Assembly: GCA_934085975.1 (NCBI GenBank)
Contig: CAKOHT010000002.1
Location: 1-64,000 of the forward strand
Direction: 5' to 3'
DNA length: 64,000 bases
Source: an uncultured Cetobacterium sp.
GTDB lineage: Bacteria; Fusobacteriota; Fusobacteriia; Fusobacteriales; Fusobacteriaceae
Shown here piece by piece: positions 28,747-38,125 of this stretch. The notes under the pieces were generated by a model. It was not told where the DNA came from and did not search any database. It saw only the letters and a program-made list of their open reading frames with translations. Every line of letters begins with the position of its first letter. Position 1 is the first letter of the stretch. The position numbers and the translations under genes are program-made.

Positions 28747-29703
28747 TTATTCATTCTCTTTTACACTCTCAAAATAAAATTTTTTCCACTCTAAAGTTTT
28801 TTCTATTCCTTCTTCAAAATTGTATTTAGGTGTAAATCCTGTATCTTCTTTTAAACTTGAAATATCAGCGCATAATCTCATAACCTGATTTTCTGTATAC
28901 CCTATCTCTCCTATTCCTAAATCTAATTTATTCGATAATTTTTTACTTATTATTTTTATATATTCATAAAGAGGTTTTCCTTCTCCACTTCCTATACAAT
29001 ATATCGATTGATTCTTTCCTTTTAATCCCATTAAATAAAAAGCTCTTCCAGCATCTGCAGAGTAAAGATAATCCCAAATTTGTTCAGCTTTAGTAAAAGA
29101 AGTTTTTTCTTTTTTCAATAACTTATCTATTGTAGAATTTATCATTGTTCCTTCATTATCCCAAATGCCATAAACACTAAAAATTCTTCCCCATATATGA
29201 TTAATTCCTAACTGCTTCGCATATATTTGTGTTAATTTACACGCGCTATATTTTGCTACACCATAAGCTATTTCTGGATTAGCAGATGTTTCAGGTGAAA
29301 TTTTATCTTTATCTACTCTTCCAAATTCAGCTTGCGATCCAGCTCCTACAAATGTATGACATCCTAGTTCTTTAGCCATTTTTAAGGCTACTATTGAAGT
29401 AGTTATATTTTTATCTTGTAAAAATATATCGTTTCTTTCCGATTTTGTAGTACCTTCCCAAGCAAAATGATAAAATATATCGTAATCTTTAGAGCATAAA
29501 TTCTTTAAATTTTCCAAATTATTTATATCACATTCTACAATGTCTATAAATTTTGATTTAGGTAATCTTATTAAATTTGGCGAATTCTTTCTTGATAAAG
29601 CAGTTACATAAATATTATTTTTTATACATTCCTCTATTAATGCCACTCCTATCATACTTGTAGCTCCAGATATTATAACTTTTTTCATTTTTTTATCTAA
29701 CAT
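28747..29703 (-). CDS. NAD(P)-dependent sugar epimerase/reductase, YerF-like
   Basis: 318 residues of the extended short-chain dehydrogenase family: 'ISGATSMIGVALIEECI' (nucleotide-binding loop), 'YHFAWEG', 'VGAGSQAEFG' and 'AYGVAKYSACKL' (catalytic YxxxK). The start overlaps the end of the ThDP enzyme gene. In the yersiniose pathway the YerF reductase reduces the carbonyl of the two-carbon branch made by YerE. Gene order fits this exactly, but substrate assignment from sequence alone is tentative. An alternative start (ATG at 29688) has no better ribosome site. Confidence 0.75.
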   Translation of the reverse strand: MLDKKMKKVIISGATSMIGVALIEECIKNNIYVTALSRKNSPNLIRLPKSKFIDIVECDINNLENLKNLCSKDYDIFYHFAWEGTTKSERNDIFLQDKNITTSIVALKMAKELGCHTFVGAGSQAEFGRVDKDKISPETSANPEIAYGVAKYSACKLTQIYAKQLGINHIWGRIFSVYGIWDNEGTMINSTIDKLLKKEKTSFTKAEQIWDYLYSADAGRAFYLMGLKGKNQSIYCIGSGEGKPLYEYIKIISKKLSNKLDLGIGEIGYTENQVMRLCADISSLKEDTGFTPKYNFEEGIEKTLEWKKFYFESVKENE

Positions 29704-31424
29704 TTTATCATCAACTTCTTTAACTCATCTTCTGGCAATTTTGGACTTGTATTTTCTAACGGCGAATTAAATTCAAGTTTTGGATAAACTCTTGATTCTC
29801 CTTCAATTTGATAATCAATTAGACAATTTCTTTGTGAAAAAATATTTTCCATTAAACTTTCATCACTTAATTCTGCTTCTGTTATTTTATAATATTTTAC
29901 TCCATATGCTGAAGCAATCTCTTTTAAATTAGGAATTATGTATCCACCATCTTTAACTGTTCCAGTTAATCTATTTTCAAAATATAGCTCTTGGAATTGT
30001 GTTATCATTCCTAATGCACTATTATTCATTATTATAACCTTTATAGGAAGGTTATATTGAGAGATTAATAATAATGACTGAATTGCCATATGAAAACCAC
30101 CATCTCCATTTATTGAATATATCGCTTCATCATTTTTTTTAGCAAATGCTACTCCTATTGAACAAGGTAATGAATAACCCATTGGGGCTAATCCACCGCT
30201 AGTAAAGAACTTTTGATTTTTTTTCAATATTAAACTTTGAGCTGTCCACATCTGATTTTGACCAATATCTCCTGTGAATACCTCTCCCTCTTTAGAGTAT
30301 TTATTTAAAGTTTCTATTAATTTATATGGTGCTTTATTTTTTATATTTTTTTCAATCTCTTTTTCTTGATTATAATTTTTCTTTAAATCTTTTAAATAAG
30401 TTTTCCATTCTAAAATATTTAAAGTTTCTTTTTGTAACTTACCTATAAATTGTTTAGCATCCATCGATATATTAATCTTATTTTCTATCCTATGGTTTTG
30501 TAATTCAGCTTCATCAATATCTATATGAATAATTTTACCATTTCTTAAAAATTCATTTACCATTGCTCCTGTTTGTCTCGTATCTAATCTAGTACCTAGA
30601 GCTATTAATAAATCTGCATTTGCTACTGCTATATTTGCACATCTATTTCCATAACTTCCTAACATTCCCATATACTCATCTTTTGTTTCATCAACTGATC
30701 CTTTCCCCATAAGAGATGAAACTACTGGTATTCCACTTTTTTCAACAAAACTATTAATTTCTGTTTGAGAATTAGAATTAATACATCCTCCTCCAACTAA
30801 TAACATTGGTCTTTTAGCTTTTTTTAATAATTGATTTATTTCTTCTAAATCATATATTTTTTCTTTTTTCTCATTTGGAATAAATCCTTCTAAAATATCT
30901 GGATTTATTTCAGCTCTTTGTATATTCATAGGTATATCCAATAATACTGGACCTTGCCTACCCTCTTTTGCTATAAAGTAAGCTTTTTCTAATTCATATC
31001 TTATCTTACTTTCATCTGTTATCATTGTAGCATACTTTGTTATTCCTTTAACTAAAGAAACTACATCTGTCTCTTGAAATCCTAGTTGTCTTATGGGTTT
31101 ATCATATTTATATTCATAAGTATTTACTTGACCCGTTATGTATAAAGCTGGAATTGAATCAAAATAAGCATCTGCTATTCCTGTTATCATATTTGTTGCA
31201 CCTGGACCGCTTGTAGCTATTGCTACTCCTATATTTCCATTTTCTCTAGCATAACCTTCCACTGCTATTGATGCTGTCTGTTCATGATATACTTGAATAA
31301 AATCAACATTTGGATTTTTGGCTATTGAATCTGCTAAATGAGTTATCATTCCACCTAAATATCCAAAAACTGTATCTATTTTTTTTTCTTCAAAAAATTT
31401 AACTATATAATCTGATACTTTCAT
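29697..31424 (-). CDS. ThDP-dependent acetolactate-synthase-like enzyme, YerE-like
   Basis: 575 residues with the three-domain acetohydroxyacid-synthase layout. The catalytic Glu is at about 48 ('FIQVYHEQTASIAVEGYA'). Next come 'ATSGPGATNMITGIADAYFD', the central domain ('MLLVGGGCI', 'GSYGNRCANIAVANADLLI'), and the ThDP/metal motif 'INGDGGFHMAIQSL...NNSALG'. In a sugar cluster next to rfbF/G/H it fits YerE, the enzyme that transfers an acetyl unit from pyruvate to C3 of CDP-3,6-dideoxy-4-ketoglucose. Ordinary IlvB is less likely because no regulatory subunit or branched-chain amino-acid gene is nearby. Confidence 0.82.
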   Translation of the reverse strand: MKVSDYIVKFFEEKKIDTVFGYLGGMITHLADSIAKNPNVDFIQVYHEQTASIAVEGYARENGNIGVAIATSGPGATNMITGIADAYFDSIPALYITGQVNTYEYKYDKPIRQLGFQETDVVSLVKGITKYATMITDESKIRYELEKAYFIAKEGRQGPVLLDIPMNIQRAEINPDILEGFIPNEKKEKIYDLEEINQLLKKAKRPMLLVGGGCINSNSQTEINSFVEKSGIPVVSSLMGKGSVDETKDEYMGMLGSYGNRCANIAVANADLLIALGTRLDTRQTGAMVNEFLRNGKIIHIDIDEAELQNHRIENKINISMDAKQFIGKLQKETLNILEWKTYLKDLKKNYNQEKEIEKNIKNKAPYKLIETLNKYSKEGEVFTGDIGQNQMWTAQSLILKKNQKFFTSGGLAPMGYSLPCSIGVAFAKKNDEAIYSINGDGGFHMAIQSLLLISQYNLPIKVIIMNNSALGMITQFQELYFENRLTGTVKDGGYIIPNLKEIASAYGVKYYKITEAELSDESLMENIFSQRNCLIDYQIEGESRVYPKLEFNSPLENTSPKLPEDELKKLMIKC

Positions 31425-31430
31425 CTTTAT

Positions 31431-32510
31431 CTACCTTTCAAAATTACAAAATTTTTCTATTTGCTCTAAACATAAATTATACACATTTTCATTTTTATAT
31501 CTTTTGTACCATTCTGTTGTAAGTTCAATACTATTTTCTATTGTTAAAGTTGGTTTCCAATCTAATTCAAATCTCGCTTTTGTTATATCTAATAATAAAA
31601 GATTAGCTTCATGAAGAGCATTAGGATTAGAGCAATCTTTTAATTCTCCACTTCCATAAAATTTAGTTACCATTGTTGCCACATCCCATACCGGAACTAT
31701 TGCATCTAAAGTAGGTCCAAAATTATACCCTTCACAATACTCACCTGGGTTTTCTAGCATTTTTTGTCCAAGAAGCAGATATCCACTTAAAGGTTCTAAT
31801 ACATGCTCCCAAGGTCTAACTGCTTTTGGCATTCTTATATCAATAACTTTGTTTTCTTCAAGAGCTCTTATACAATCTGGAATAATTCTATCCTTAGCCC
31901 AGTCTCCTCCTCCAATTACATTTCCAGCTCTTACAGAAGCAATACTTTTTCCATGTTTTTCATAATCATTTGGATTGAAAAATGATCTTCTCCAAGAGTT
32001 TATAGCTATCTCTGCTGCTCCTTTAGATGAAGAATACGGATCATATCCACCCATAGGTTCATTTTCTCTATATCCCCAAATTTGTTCTTTATTTTCATAA
32101 CACTTATCTGTTGTTATAAGTATCCCTACTTTTGTTTCAGAAGTTTTTCTAATCTCTTCCATTACATTAATTGTTCCCATTACATTTACTTCATATGTTT
32201 CAACAGGAATATCATAAGATAACCTAACAAGAGGTTGAGCTGCTAAATGAAATACTATCTCTGGCTTATATTTTGAAAAAACTTCTGCTAATTTTTCTCT
32301 ATCTCTTAAGTCCCCTCTTATATCAATAATTTTATCTGATAAATTAGAAAGTACAAAATTATCTTTATCTGTGTAAGGGTCTAAAGAGTAACCTATAATT
32401 TCTGCTCCTAACTCTTTTAACCATATTGCTAACCAAGATCCTTTAAAGCCAGTATGTCCTGTTACTAATACTTTTTTTCCTTTATAAATATTATTAAAGT
32501 TTTTTATCAT
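31431..32510 (-). CDS. rfbG: CDP-glucose 4,6-dehydratase
   Basis: 359 residues, family-typical. 'VLVTGHTGFKGSWLAIWLKE' is the diagnostic RfbG start. 'VFHLAAQPLVRLSY', 'ITTDKCYENKEQIWGYREN' and 'GYDPYSSSKGAAEIA' (YxxxK) give the catalytic set, and 'GGDWAKDRIIPD' follows. It converts CDP-glucose to CDP-4-keto-6-deoxyglucose, the substrate for RfbH. It lies six bases before the ThDP enzyme gene and 43 bases after rfbF, with a stem-loop in that gap. Confidence 0.93.
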   Translation of the reverse strand: MIKNFNNIYKGKKVLVTGHTGFKGSWLAIWLKELGAEIIGYSLDPYTDKDNFVLSNLSDKIIDIRGDLRDREKLAEVFSKYKPEIVFHLAAQPLVRLSYDIPVETYEVNVMGTINVMEEIRKTSETKVGILITTDKCYENKEQIWGYRENEPMGGYDPYSSSKGAAEIAINSWRRSFFNPNDYEKHGKSIASVRAGNVIGGGDWAKDRIIPDCIRALEENKVIDIRMPKAVRPWEHVLEPLSGYLLLGQKMLENPGEYCEGYNFGPTLDAIVPVWDVATMVTKFYGSGELKDCSNPNALHEANLLLLDITKARFELDWKPTLTIENSIELTTEWYKRYKNENVYNLCLEQIEKFCNFER

Positions 32511-32530
32511 CTTTTCTCTCCCTTAAAAAT

Positions 32531-32556
32531 ATAGGGTAGCTTTCGCTACCCTTCTA
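32531..32556 (-). terminator. GAAA-capped hairpin between rfbF and rfbG
   Basis: On the minus strand GGGTAGC, GAAA, GCTACCC form a 7-pair stem with a stable GNRA tetraloop (plus positions 32534-32551), followed by TATATTTTT. The T-tract is interrupted, so partial termination or mRNA-end protection is more likely than a full stop. Confidence 0.6.
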
Positions 32557-33327
32557 CCATTTTTTCCAAGGTGCTTTCCCTGAATCCCACATTGCATTTA
32601 ATTCTGTATTATCTCTTAATGTATCCATTGGCTTCCAAAATCCAGTATGCTTATATGAATGCATTTTCCCATCTTTTGCTAAATTTTCAAGAGGAGCTTT
32701 TTCAAATATTGTACTATCCCCCTCTGTTATATATGAAAATACTTCTGGTTCACATATAAAGTATCCTGCATTTATCCACATTCCATCACCTGCAGGTTTT
32801 TCAGTAAAAGCATTTACTGATCCTACCTCATCTATTTCTAGAGCTCCAAATTTCCCATTTGGTTTGTATGCAGTAACTGTTAATACTTTACCATTTTTTT
32901 TATGTTCTTCTATTGACGCTGTAATATCTATATCTGATACTCCGTCGCCATAAGTTAATAAAAATGGTTCATCACCTATATATTTTTGTATTCTCTTTAT
33001 TCTTCCACCTGTCATAGTATGAAGACCTGTATCTACTAAAGTTACTTTCCACGGTTCAGCCTTACACTCATGAACTTCTATTGTATTATTTGCTAAATCT
33101 ACTGTCACATCAGAATTATGCATAAAGTAATTTGCAAACCACTCTTTTATAACATAGGCTTTATATCCACAGCAAATAACAAATTCATTTATTCCATGTA
33201 ATGAATAAGTTTTCATTATATGCCATAAAATTGGTTTTCCTCCAATTTCTACCATTGGTTTTGGTATTAAATTTGTAGCTTCACTAAGTCTTGTTCCAAA
33301 TCCACCTGCTAAAATTACTGCTTTCAT
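32554..33327 (-). CDS. rfbF: Glucose-1-phosphate cytidylyltransferase
   Basis: 257 residues, as usual for RfbF. 'MKAVILAGGFGTRLSEATNL' is the nucleotidyltransferase signature. 'PKPMVEIGGKPILWHIMKTY', 'LTYGDGVSDID' (metal-binding Asp) and 'NAGYFICEPEVF' follow. It makes CDP-glucose from CTP and glucose-1-phosphate, the entry step to CDP-3,6-dideoxyhexoses. GGGGGAAGAG precedes the ATG. It lies 9 bases after rfbH. Confidence 0.94.
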   Translation of the reverse strand: MKAVILAGGFGTRLSEATNLIPKPMVEIGGKPILWHIMKTYSLHGINEFVICCGYKAYVIKEWFANYFMHNSDVTVDLANNTIEVHECKAEPWKVTLVDTGLHTMTGGRIKRIQKYIGDEPFLLTYGDGVSDIDITASIEEHKKNGKVLTVTAYKPNGKFGALEIDEVGSVNAFTEKPAGDGMWINAGYFICEPEVFSYITEGDSTIFEKAPLENLAKDGKMHSYKHTGFWKPMDTLRDNTELNAMWDSGKAPWKKW

Positions 33328-33336
33328 CTCTTCCCC

Positions 33337-34686
33337 CTATCCTAAAACATACTCTCTTACTTTTTCTATCATGAAATCTAGCATTTCATTGCTCATTCCT
33401 GGATATACACCAATCCAAATTGTGTTATTCATTATAAAATCTGTATTTTTTAAATCTCCTACAGTTCTAAATCCTTCTCCTGAAGCTCTCATCTCATCAA
33501 AAGCTGGATGCTTTATTAGATTTCCTGCAAATAGATTTCTTGTTTGAATTTTATTAGCTTCTAAGTGCTTTGCTAATTCAACTCTAGATTTTCCAGAATT
33601 TTCTTTAACAGAAATTAAGAATCCAAACCAACTTGGATTACTATCTTTTTCTTTTTCTGGAAGTACGATTTTATCACTTAAATCTTTTAATCCGTTATAT
33701 AATTTTTCCCAGTTATTTCTTCTAGCTTCAACGATTGCAGGAAGTTTTTCAAGTTGAGCACATCCTATTGCTGCTTGCATATCTGTAACTTTTAAATTAT
33801 ATCCAAAGTGTGAGTATACATATTTATGGTCATAACCTAGAGGTAATTCTCCAAATTGCTTTGTAAATCTATATTTACAAGTATCATCTTTTCCACTATC
33901 ACACCAGCAATCTCTTCCCCAATCTCTAAAAGAATTAACTAGTCTAGCCAATTTAGAATTATTAGTATATACAGCTCCTCCTTCTCCCATAGTCATATGA
34001 TGAGGTGGGTAGAAACTTGACGTTCCTAAATCTCCAATAGTTCCTGTTTTTTTCCATTCTCCATCTATAAAGTACTCTGAACCTAAAGCATCACAGTTAT
34101 CTTCTATTAACCATAGATTATTTCTATCACAAAACTCTCTTACAGCTTTTAAATTAAAAGGATTTCCTAAAGTGTGTGCTACCATAACTGCTTTAGTCTT
34201 TTCTGATAAAGCTGCTTCTAATTGAGTTACATCTATATTATATGAAGGAATCTCTACATCTACAAATACAGGGATTGCACCATATTGAATAACAGGAGTT
34301 ACTGTAGTTGGGAATCCTGCTGCTACAGTTATTACTTCATCCCCTCTATTTATTCTTCTATCTCCTAAAGATGGTGATGTTAGCGCCATAAATGCTAAGA
34401 GATTAGCTGATGATCCTGAGTTTACTAATGAACAATATTTTGTTCCTAAATAATCAGCTAGTCCCTTTTCAAATTTTTTAGCCCAAGGTCCAGTCGTTAA
34501 CCAAAAATCAAGTGATGAATCTATTAAATTTACCATCTCTTTTTCATCAAAAAATCTCCCACCATAATTTACATATGCTTCTCCTGGAATAAATTCTTTT
34601 TTTTCTCCAAATTTTAATTTATATAATTCTTTTGTTTTTTCTAAAATATCTAATTTTAGAATATTTATTTTCTCTTGATTTTTCAC
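33337..34686 (-). CDS. rfbH: CDP-4-keto-6-deoxyglucose 3-dehydrase (RfbH/E1/DdhC)
   Basis: About 449 residues of the DegT/aminotransferase fold. It has 'SSFYPPHHMTMGEGGAV', where His replaces the PLP-binding Lys; this distinguishes RfbH from aminotransferases. 'GRDCWCDSGKDDTCKYRF' supplies clustered cysteines for the [2Fe-2S] centre. With a reductase it removes the C3 hydroxyl to give the 3,6-dideoxy-4-keto sugar. The GTG at 34686 has a perfect AAAGGAG site 7 bases upstream; an ATG nine codons earlier has none. The partner reductase (DdhD/AscD) is not in this window. Confidence 0.94.
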   Translation of the reverse strand: MKNQEKINILKLDILEKTKELYKLKFGEKKEFIPGEAYVNYGGRFFDEKEMVNLIDSSLDFWLTTGPWAKKFEKGLADYLGTKYCSLVNSGSSANLLAFMALTSPSLGDRRINRGDEVITVAAGFPTTVTPVIQYGAIPVFVDVEIPSYNIDVTQLEAALSEKTKAVMVAHTLGNPFNLKAVREFCDRNNLWLIEDNCDALGSEYFIDGEWKKTGTIGDLGTSSFYPPHHMTMGEGGAVYTNNSKLARLVNSFRDWGRDCWCDSGKDDTCKYRFTKQFGELPLGYDHKYVYSHFGYNLKVTDMQAAIGCAQLEKLPAIVEARRNNWEKLYNGLKDLSDKIVLPEKEKDSNPSWFGFLISVKENSGKSRVELAKHLEANKIQTRNLFAGNLIKHPAFDEMRASGEGFRTVGDLKNTDFIMNNTIWIGVYPGMSNEMLDFMIEKVREYVLG

Positions 34687-34734
34687 AGTTAGTCTCCTTT
34701 TATTTCTAATCATTATATTTGAGTTAAAGATTTT

Positions 34735-36237
34735 CTATGTCTTATTATATTTTAAAAATTTATAATTACTTGGTAAAAGATTGTATGATAAAAATAAATA
34801 TACTATCATTAATAAGCCTCCGCATGATATAAAAAAATAAATATTATCAATTTTGTTCACAACTAGTCCGACCATTAACGTTGGAAGAAGTACAAAAGTA
34901 AAATGTTTTAAAATAAATTTATTATCCTGTATTATAATTTTATTACTTTTTTTCTTCAATATCCTTTGAAAAAATATATACGGAAAGAAAAAAGTTCCAC
35001 AAAAAGTTCCTATAGCAATTCCCGTAAGTCCATATTTTTGGGCAAGCATAACTGATATTATTAAATTCATTCCGCCTTCTAACCAAGTTATTAAGGCTAC
35101 TCCTTTAATAAAATTTAATGTATTTATAACAATATAGTTTAAATTAACTACTGCAAAAATATACGAATATGCACCTAAAAAAAATATAACCCCTTCTCCC
35201 GCATATCCTTTTTCTCCAGTCCATAAAATAATTATTTTTTTTAATGCTAATATTCCTCCACACCAAAATAATCCACCTAAAATAGAAACACTATAAAACG
35301 TTTTCTCATATATTTTTTTTAGATATTCTTTATCATGTATTTCTTTTCCTATTAACGGTATTATGGAACTATTAAAAATATAAATTAATGTAAAAGCTAA
35401 AGAATAAAGTTTAAAAGTAGTTGAATAGGGAGTAACAAAGTTAATTCCTAAAATTTTTGAAATAACTATATTATCAGTATTGAATACAACGATTGAAGCT
35501 ATTGCACCAAGAAAACATCGTCCTGCCAAAATTACTATCGTTTTATACTTCCCTTCTTCAATATCTTCTAAATTATCTGATTCTATTATTACTTTTTTAA
35601 CAATTATTTTTTTAAAATAATATATTTTTAATATATTAATTAGTGTATTAAACATGCTTGTAAAAATTGCAAATGCGACCAAACTTTTATTAAAAAAAAT
35701 AACTAATAATATCGAAAGTAAACTAAATAAAGAATTAAATATTGAAAATATATTATCTATATAATTCTTTTGAAATCCATTTAATGCAGAACCTATTAAT
35801 GAAAGAGGAATATTAAGTAACACAAATACAATTAAAATAATTATAGTTATTTTAGCTTCATTTAATAAATTCGGTGGAATATTAAAAAAATTAATCCAAA
35901 AAGGATAAACAAAATTAAAAGCTAATAAGGTTATTGTAATAATAGGAACTACTACAAATATAATGTTTATAGATTTTTTTAATATCTCTAATTTTAGTTT
36001 ATCATTTTTATTTTTATTCATTAAAATGGATGTTGCAGCACTTAATCCAAAATTACTCATACTTATATATGCTAAAATAGAATTAATTACTGTCCAAGTT
36101 CCATATTTAACCATTCCAAAATATTTAATAGTAATTGGTATTATAACAATAGCTATAATTGTGGAAATAATAGTCTTTAATAAATTAGAATATATTGTGA
36201 ATAAATATAATATTTTATTATTTTTCATTTTAGACAT
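34735..36237 (-). CDS. wzx: O-unit flippase (Wzx-like)
   Basis: About 500 residues, with roughly 12-14 hydrophobic segments. 'IKYFGMVKYGTWTVINSILA' and 'NFGLSAATSILMNK' near the start are typical of polysaccharide-transporter/MATE-like flippases. It would flip the undecaprenyl-linked repeat unit to the periplasm for Wzy. The likely start is the ATG at 36237, overlapping the end of the previous gene by 8 bases. Very A/T-rich, like the neighbouring transferase genes. Wzx proteins share little sequence, so the name rests on topology and context. Confidence 0.85.
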   Translation of the reverse strand: MSKMKNNKILYLFTIYSNLLKTIISTIIAIVIIPITIKYFGMVKYGTWTVINSILAYISMSNFGLSAATSILMNKNKNDKLKLEILKKSINIIFVVVPIITITLLAFNFVYPFWINFFNIPPNLLNEAKITIIILIVFVLLNIPLSLIGSALNGFQKNYIDNIFSIFNSLFSLLSILLVIFFNKSLVAFAIFTSMFNTLINILKIYYFKKIIVKKVIIESDNLEDIEEGKYKTIVILAGRCFLGAIASIVVFNTDNIVISKILGINFVTPYSTTFKLYSLAFTLIYIFNSSIIPLIGKEIHDKEYLKKIYEKTFYSVSILGGLFWCGGILALKKIIILWTGEKGYAGEGVIFFLGAYSYIFAVVNLNYIVINTLNFIKGVALITWLEGGMNLIISVMLAQKYGLTGIAIGTFCGTFFFPYIFFQRILKKKSNKIIIQDNKFILKHFTFVLLPTLMVGLVVNKIDNIYFFISCGGLLMIVYLFLSYNLLPSNYKFLKYNKT

Positions 36238-37423
36238 CACACTTTTCTAAGTTCTCTAAATACTCTACAAAAGGTATTGGTGTATTTTCTATTAATTTTT
36301 TTTTGATTTCTTCATATTTCACTAACTTAGTATCAAAACTTGTTAATTTATTTTCTAACTCTTCTTTTAATTTTTCTATTTCTTCATTTGCCTTCAAAAA
36401 AATTGTATACGGATATTTTCTTAAATATTCCAAACTTGAATCATTTTCTTCAAAATAAAAATGAATTATTGGCTTTCCTAAAGACATATATTCGAATATT
36501 TTACTTGGAACTTGTTTTGTACCTTTATTTCCAATACTTAATAAAAAATTTGCCTTTTTATATTTCTCTAAAATTTCATTATGATTAATTTCACCTTTAT
36601 TAATGATAAAATCTTTTTTATTTTTTAGACTAATGTAGGAATTAATAAAATTATTTTTTCCATAAATTTCTAATTTTATTTTTTTTTCTATTTTAACCTC
36701 ATCTAAAACTTCAAAAAAAATACGCGGATCTCTATATTCTTCTGATAAAGTCCCAGCATAAACTATATTTATTTCATTTGCTTCTTTAATCTTTTCAAGA
36801 TTAAAATTCCTATTTTCTAATAGTGGTATATCAAAGTATTTGGTTTTTAATCCTAATATTTTATCTTCTGTACTATCATATTTCATCTTTATAATTTTTT
36901 CTGAAATTTTATTCGTTTGTTCTTTTAATTTTTTCATTCTTCTAATTTTAAAGTTTCTAAAATTAAAAAACTTAAAATTATCAGAAAAATTTAATTCACT
37001 ATCCAAAGAATCTAATATATAAGGAATAACTTTAATATTTGGCTTCAATTTTTTAAAAAAATATGCAATTTTTAAATGATCATTTGGTTTAATAACGGGT
37101 ATAAGTATTTCAACATCATCTAAATATTTAAATTTTAATGTATTATAAACTACTTTAATTAAAAAGAAGTATGATATATATGGCCAAAATACAAATCTTT
37201 TGAAATAATCGTATAAATTTTTTTTATCCTTCATCTTTTTGAAAGGAATTTTTAAAATTAAAATATCATCAATCTTTTCCTCTGTTATTAAGTTGTCATA
37301 GTGCAATGCGATAATTTTCACTCTATGCCCTCTTTTTTTTAATTCTAGAGCTATATTTTTAGAACATATTCCGTTAGCATCAGCACTTGGACAATATCTA
37401 CTAGTTATTATTAATATATTCAT
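36230..37423 (-). CDS. Glycosyltransferase, GT4-like
   Basis: 397 residues. The GT-B N-domain opens 'MNILIITSRYCPSADANGIC' with 'NIALELKKRGHRVKIIAL'. The C-domain has 'INIVYAGTLSEEYRDPRIFF', 'EKYKKANFLLSIGNKG' and 'QVPSKIFEYMSLGKPIIHFY' (E...E-like nucleotide-sugar motif). It probably adds one sugar of the O-unit on the cytoplasmic face. Donor and linkage cannot be read from sequence. Confidence 0.83.
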   Translation of the reverse strand: MNILIITSRYCPSADANGICSKNIALELKKRGHRVKIIALHYDNLITEEKIDDILILKIPFKKMKDKKNLYDYFKRFVFWPYISYFFLIKVVYNTLKFKYLDDVEILIPVIKPNDHLKIAYFFKKLKPNIKVIPYILDSLDSELNFSDNFKFFNFRNFKIRRMKKLKEQTNKISEKIIKMKYDSTEDKILGLKTKYFDIPLLENRNFNLEKIKEANEINIVYAGTLSEEYRDPRIFFEVLDEVKIEKKIKLEIYGKNNFINSYISLKNKKDFIINKGEINHNEILEKYKKANFLLSIGNKGTKQVPSKIFEYMSLGKPIIHFYFEENDSSLEYLRKYPYTIFLKANEEIEKLKEELENKLTSFDTKLVKYEEIKKKLIENTPIPFVEYLENLEKCDV

Positions 37424-37474
37424 AAGCCTCCTTTTTTAATTAATTTTAACAAATCTTATGTTACTATAAATCTT

Positions 37475-38125
37475 TTATTTCCAAATAATATTTTTCTTTA
37501 GTACTTTAAGATTTTCTCCTACAATACAATATTCCTCTAAAAATTTACCTGAAATCTTACTTTTGGCAGCTATTATATTATTTGAACCTATGAAGGTATT
37601 TTTTAATATTAAACTTCTACACCCTATCCAAACATTATCGCTAATATTTATTTCTCCATCATCATTGAGTTTTGAATTAGAATATCTATCAATTATATGA
37701 TGCGCATCTGTATCCATAATTAAATTATCCCAAGATATTAGAACATTTTTACCAAACTTAATTTTTTTTTTACACCAAATATTAGTTCTTGCAGTTATAA
37801 CAAAATCATTTCCAAACTCAAGATATCCCTCATTTATTATTTTACTTCCAAATCCAATGTTTGCATAACCATTAAATACTATCGTACCTTTATTCTCTAT
37901 TTTTGTACTTTCCCGATCAAAATCAAAAATTCCAACATCTCCAAATCCAATTTTTATAATTCCAATTTTTAAAGTTTTTACAACAATTTTTGAATCTTTT
38001 AATAACTCTATTTTAGTATTTTTGCTAACTAAAATAGGAAATTTAATCGCTTCTGAAAATTTAAATAATTTGAAATTCAATTTTATTGTTTTTATAATTC
38101 CAATTTTTCTAATTTTTTTTAACAT
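37475..38125 (-). CDS. Left-handed beta-helix acyltransferase (LbetaH family)
   Basis: 216 residues. An N-terminal part without a known motif is followed by hexapeptide-repeat-like sequence: 'GSKIINEGYLEFGNDFVI', 'TARTNIWCKKKIKFGKNVLI', 'NISDNVWIGCRSLILKNTFI' and 'GSNNIIAAKSKIS'. The middle His pair 'DTDAHHI' fits the catalytic region of O-acetyltransferases of this fold. It likely O- or N-acetylates a sugar of the repeat unit. It overlaps the upstream GT2 gene by 7 bases. Confidence 0.8.
   Translation of the reverse strand: MLKKIRKIGIIKTIKLNFKLFKFSEAIKFPILVSKNTKIELLKDSKIVVKTLKIGIIKIGFGDVGIFDFDRESTKIENKGTIVFNGYANIGFGSKIINEGYLEFGNDFVITARTNIWCKKKIKFGKNVLISWDNLIMDTDAHHIIDRYSNSKLNDDGEINISDNVWIGCRSLILKNTFIGSNNIIAAKSKISGKFLEEYCIVGENLKVLKKNIIWK

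Noticed and set aside
29697-31424. Ordinary acetolactate synthase IlvB
   Set aside because: No IlvN or isoleucine-valine genes; location inside a CDP-dideoxyhexose cluster fits YerE better.
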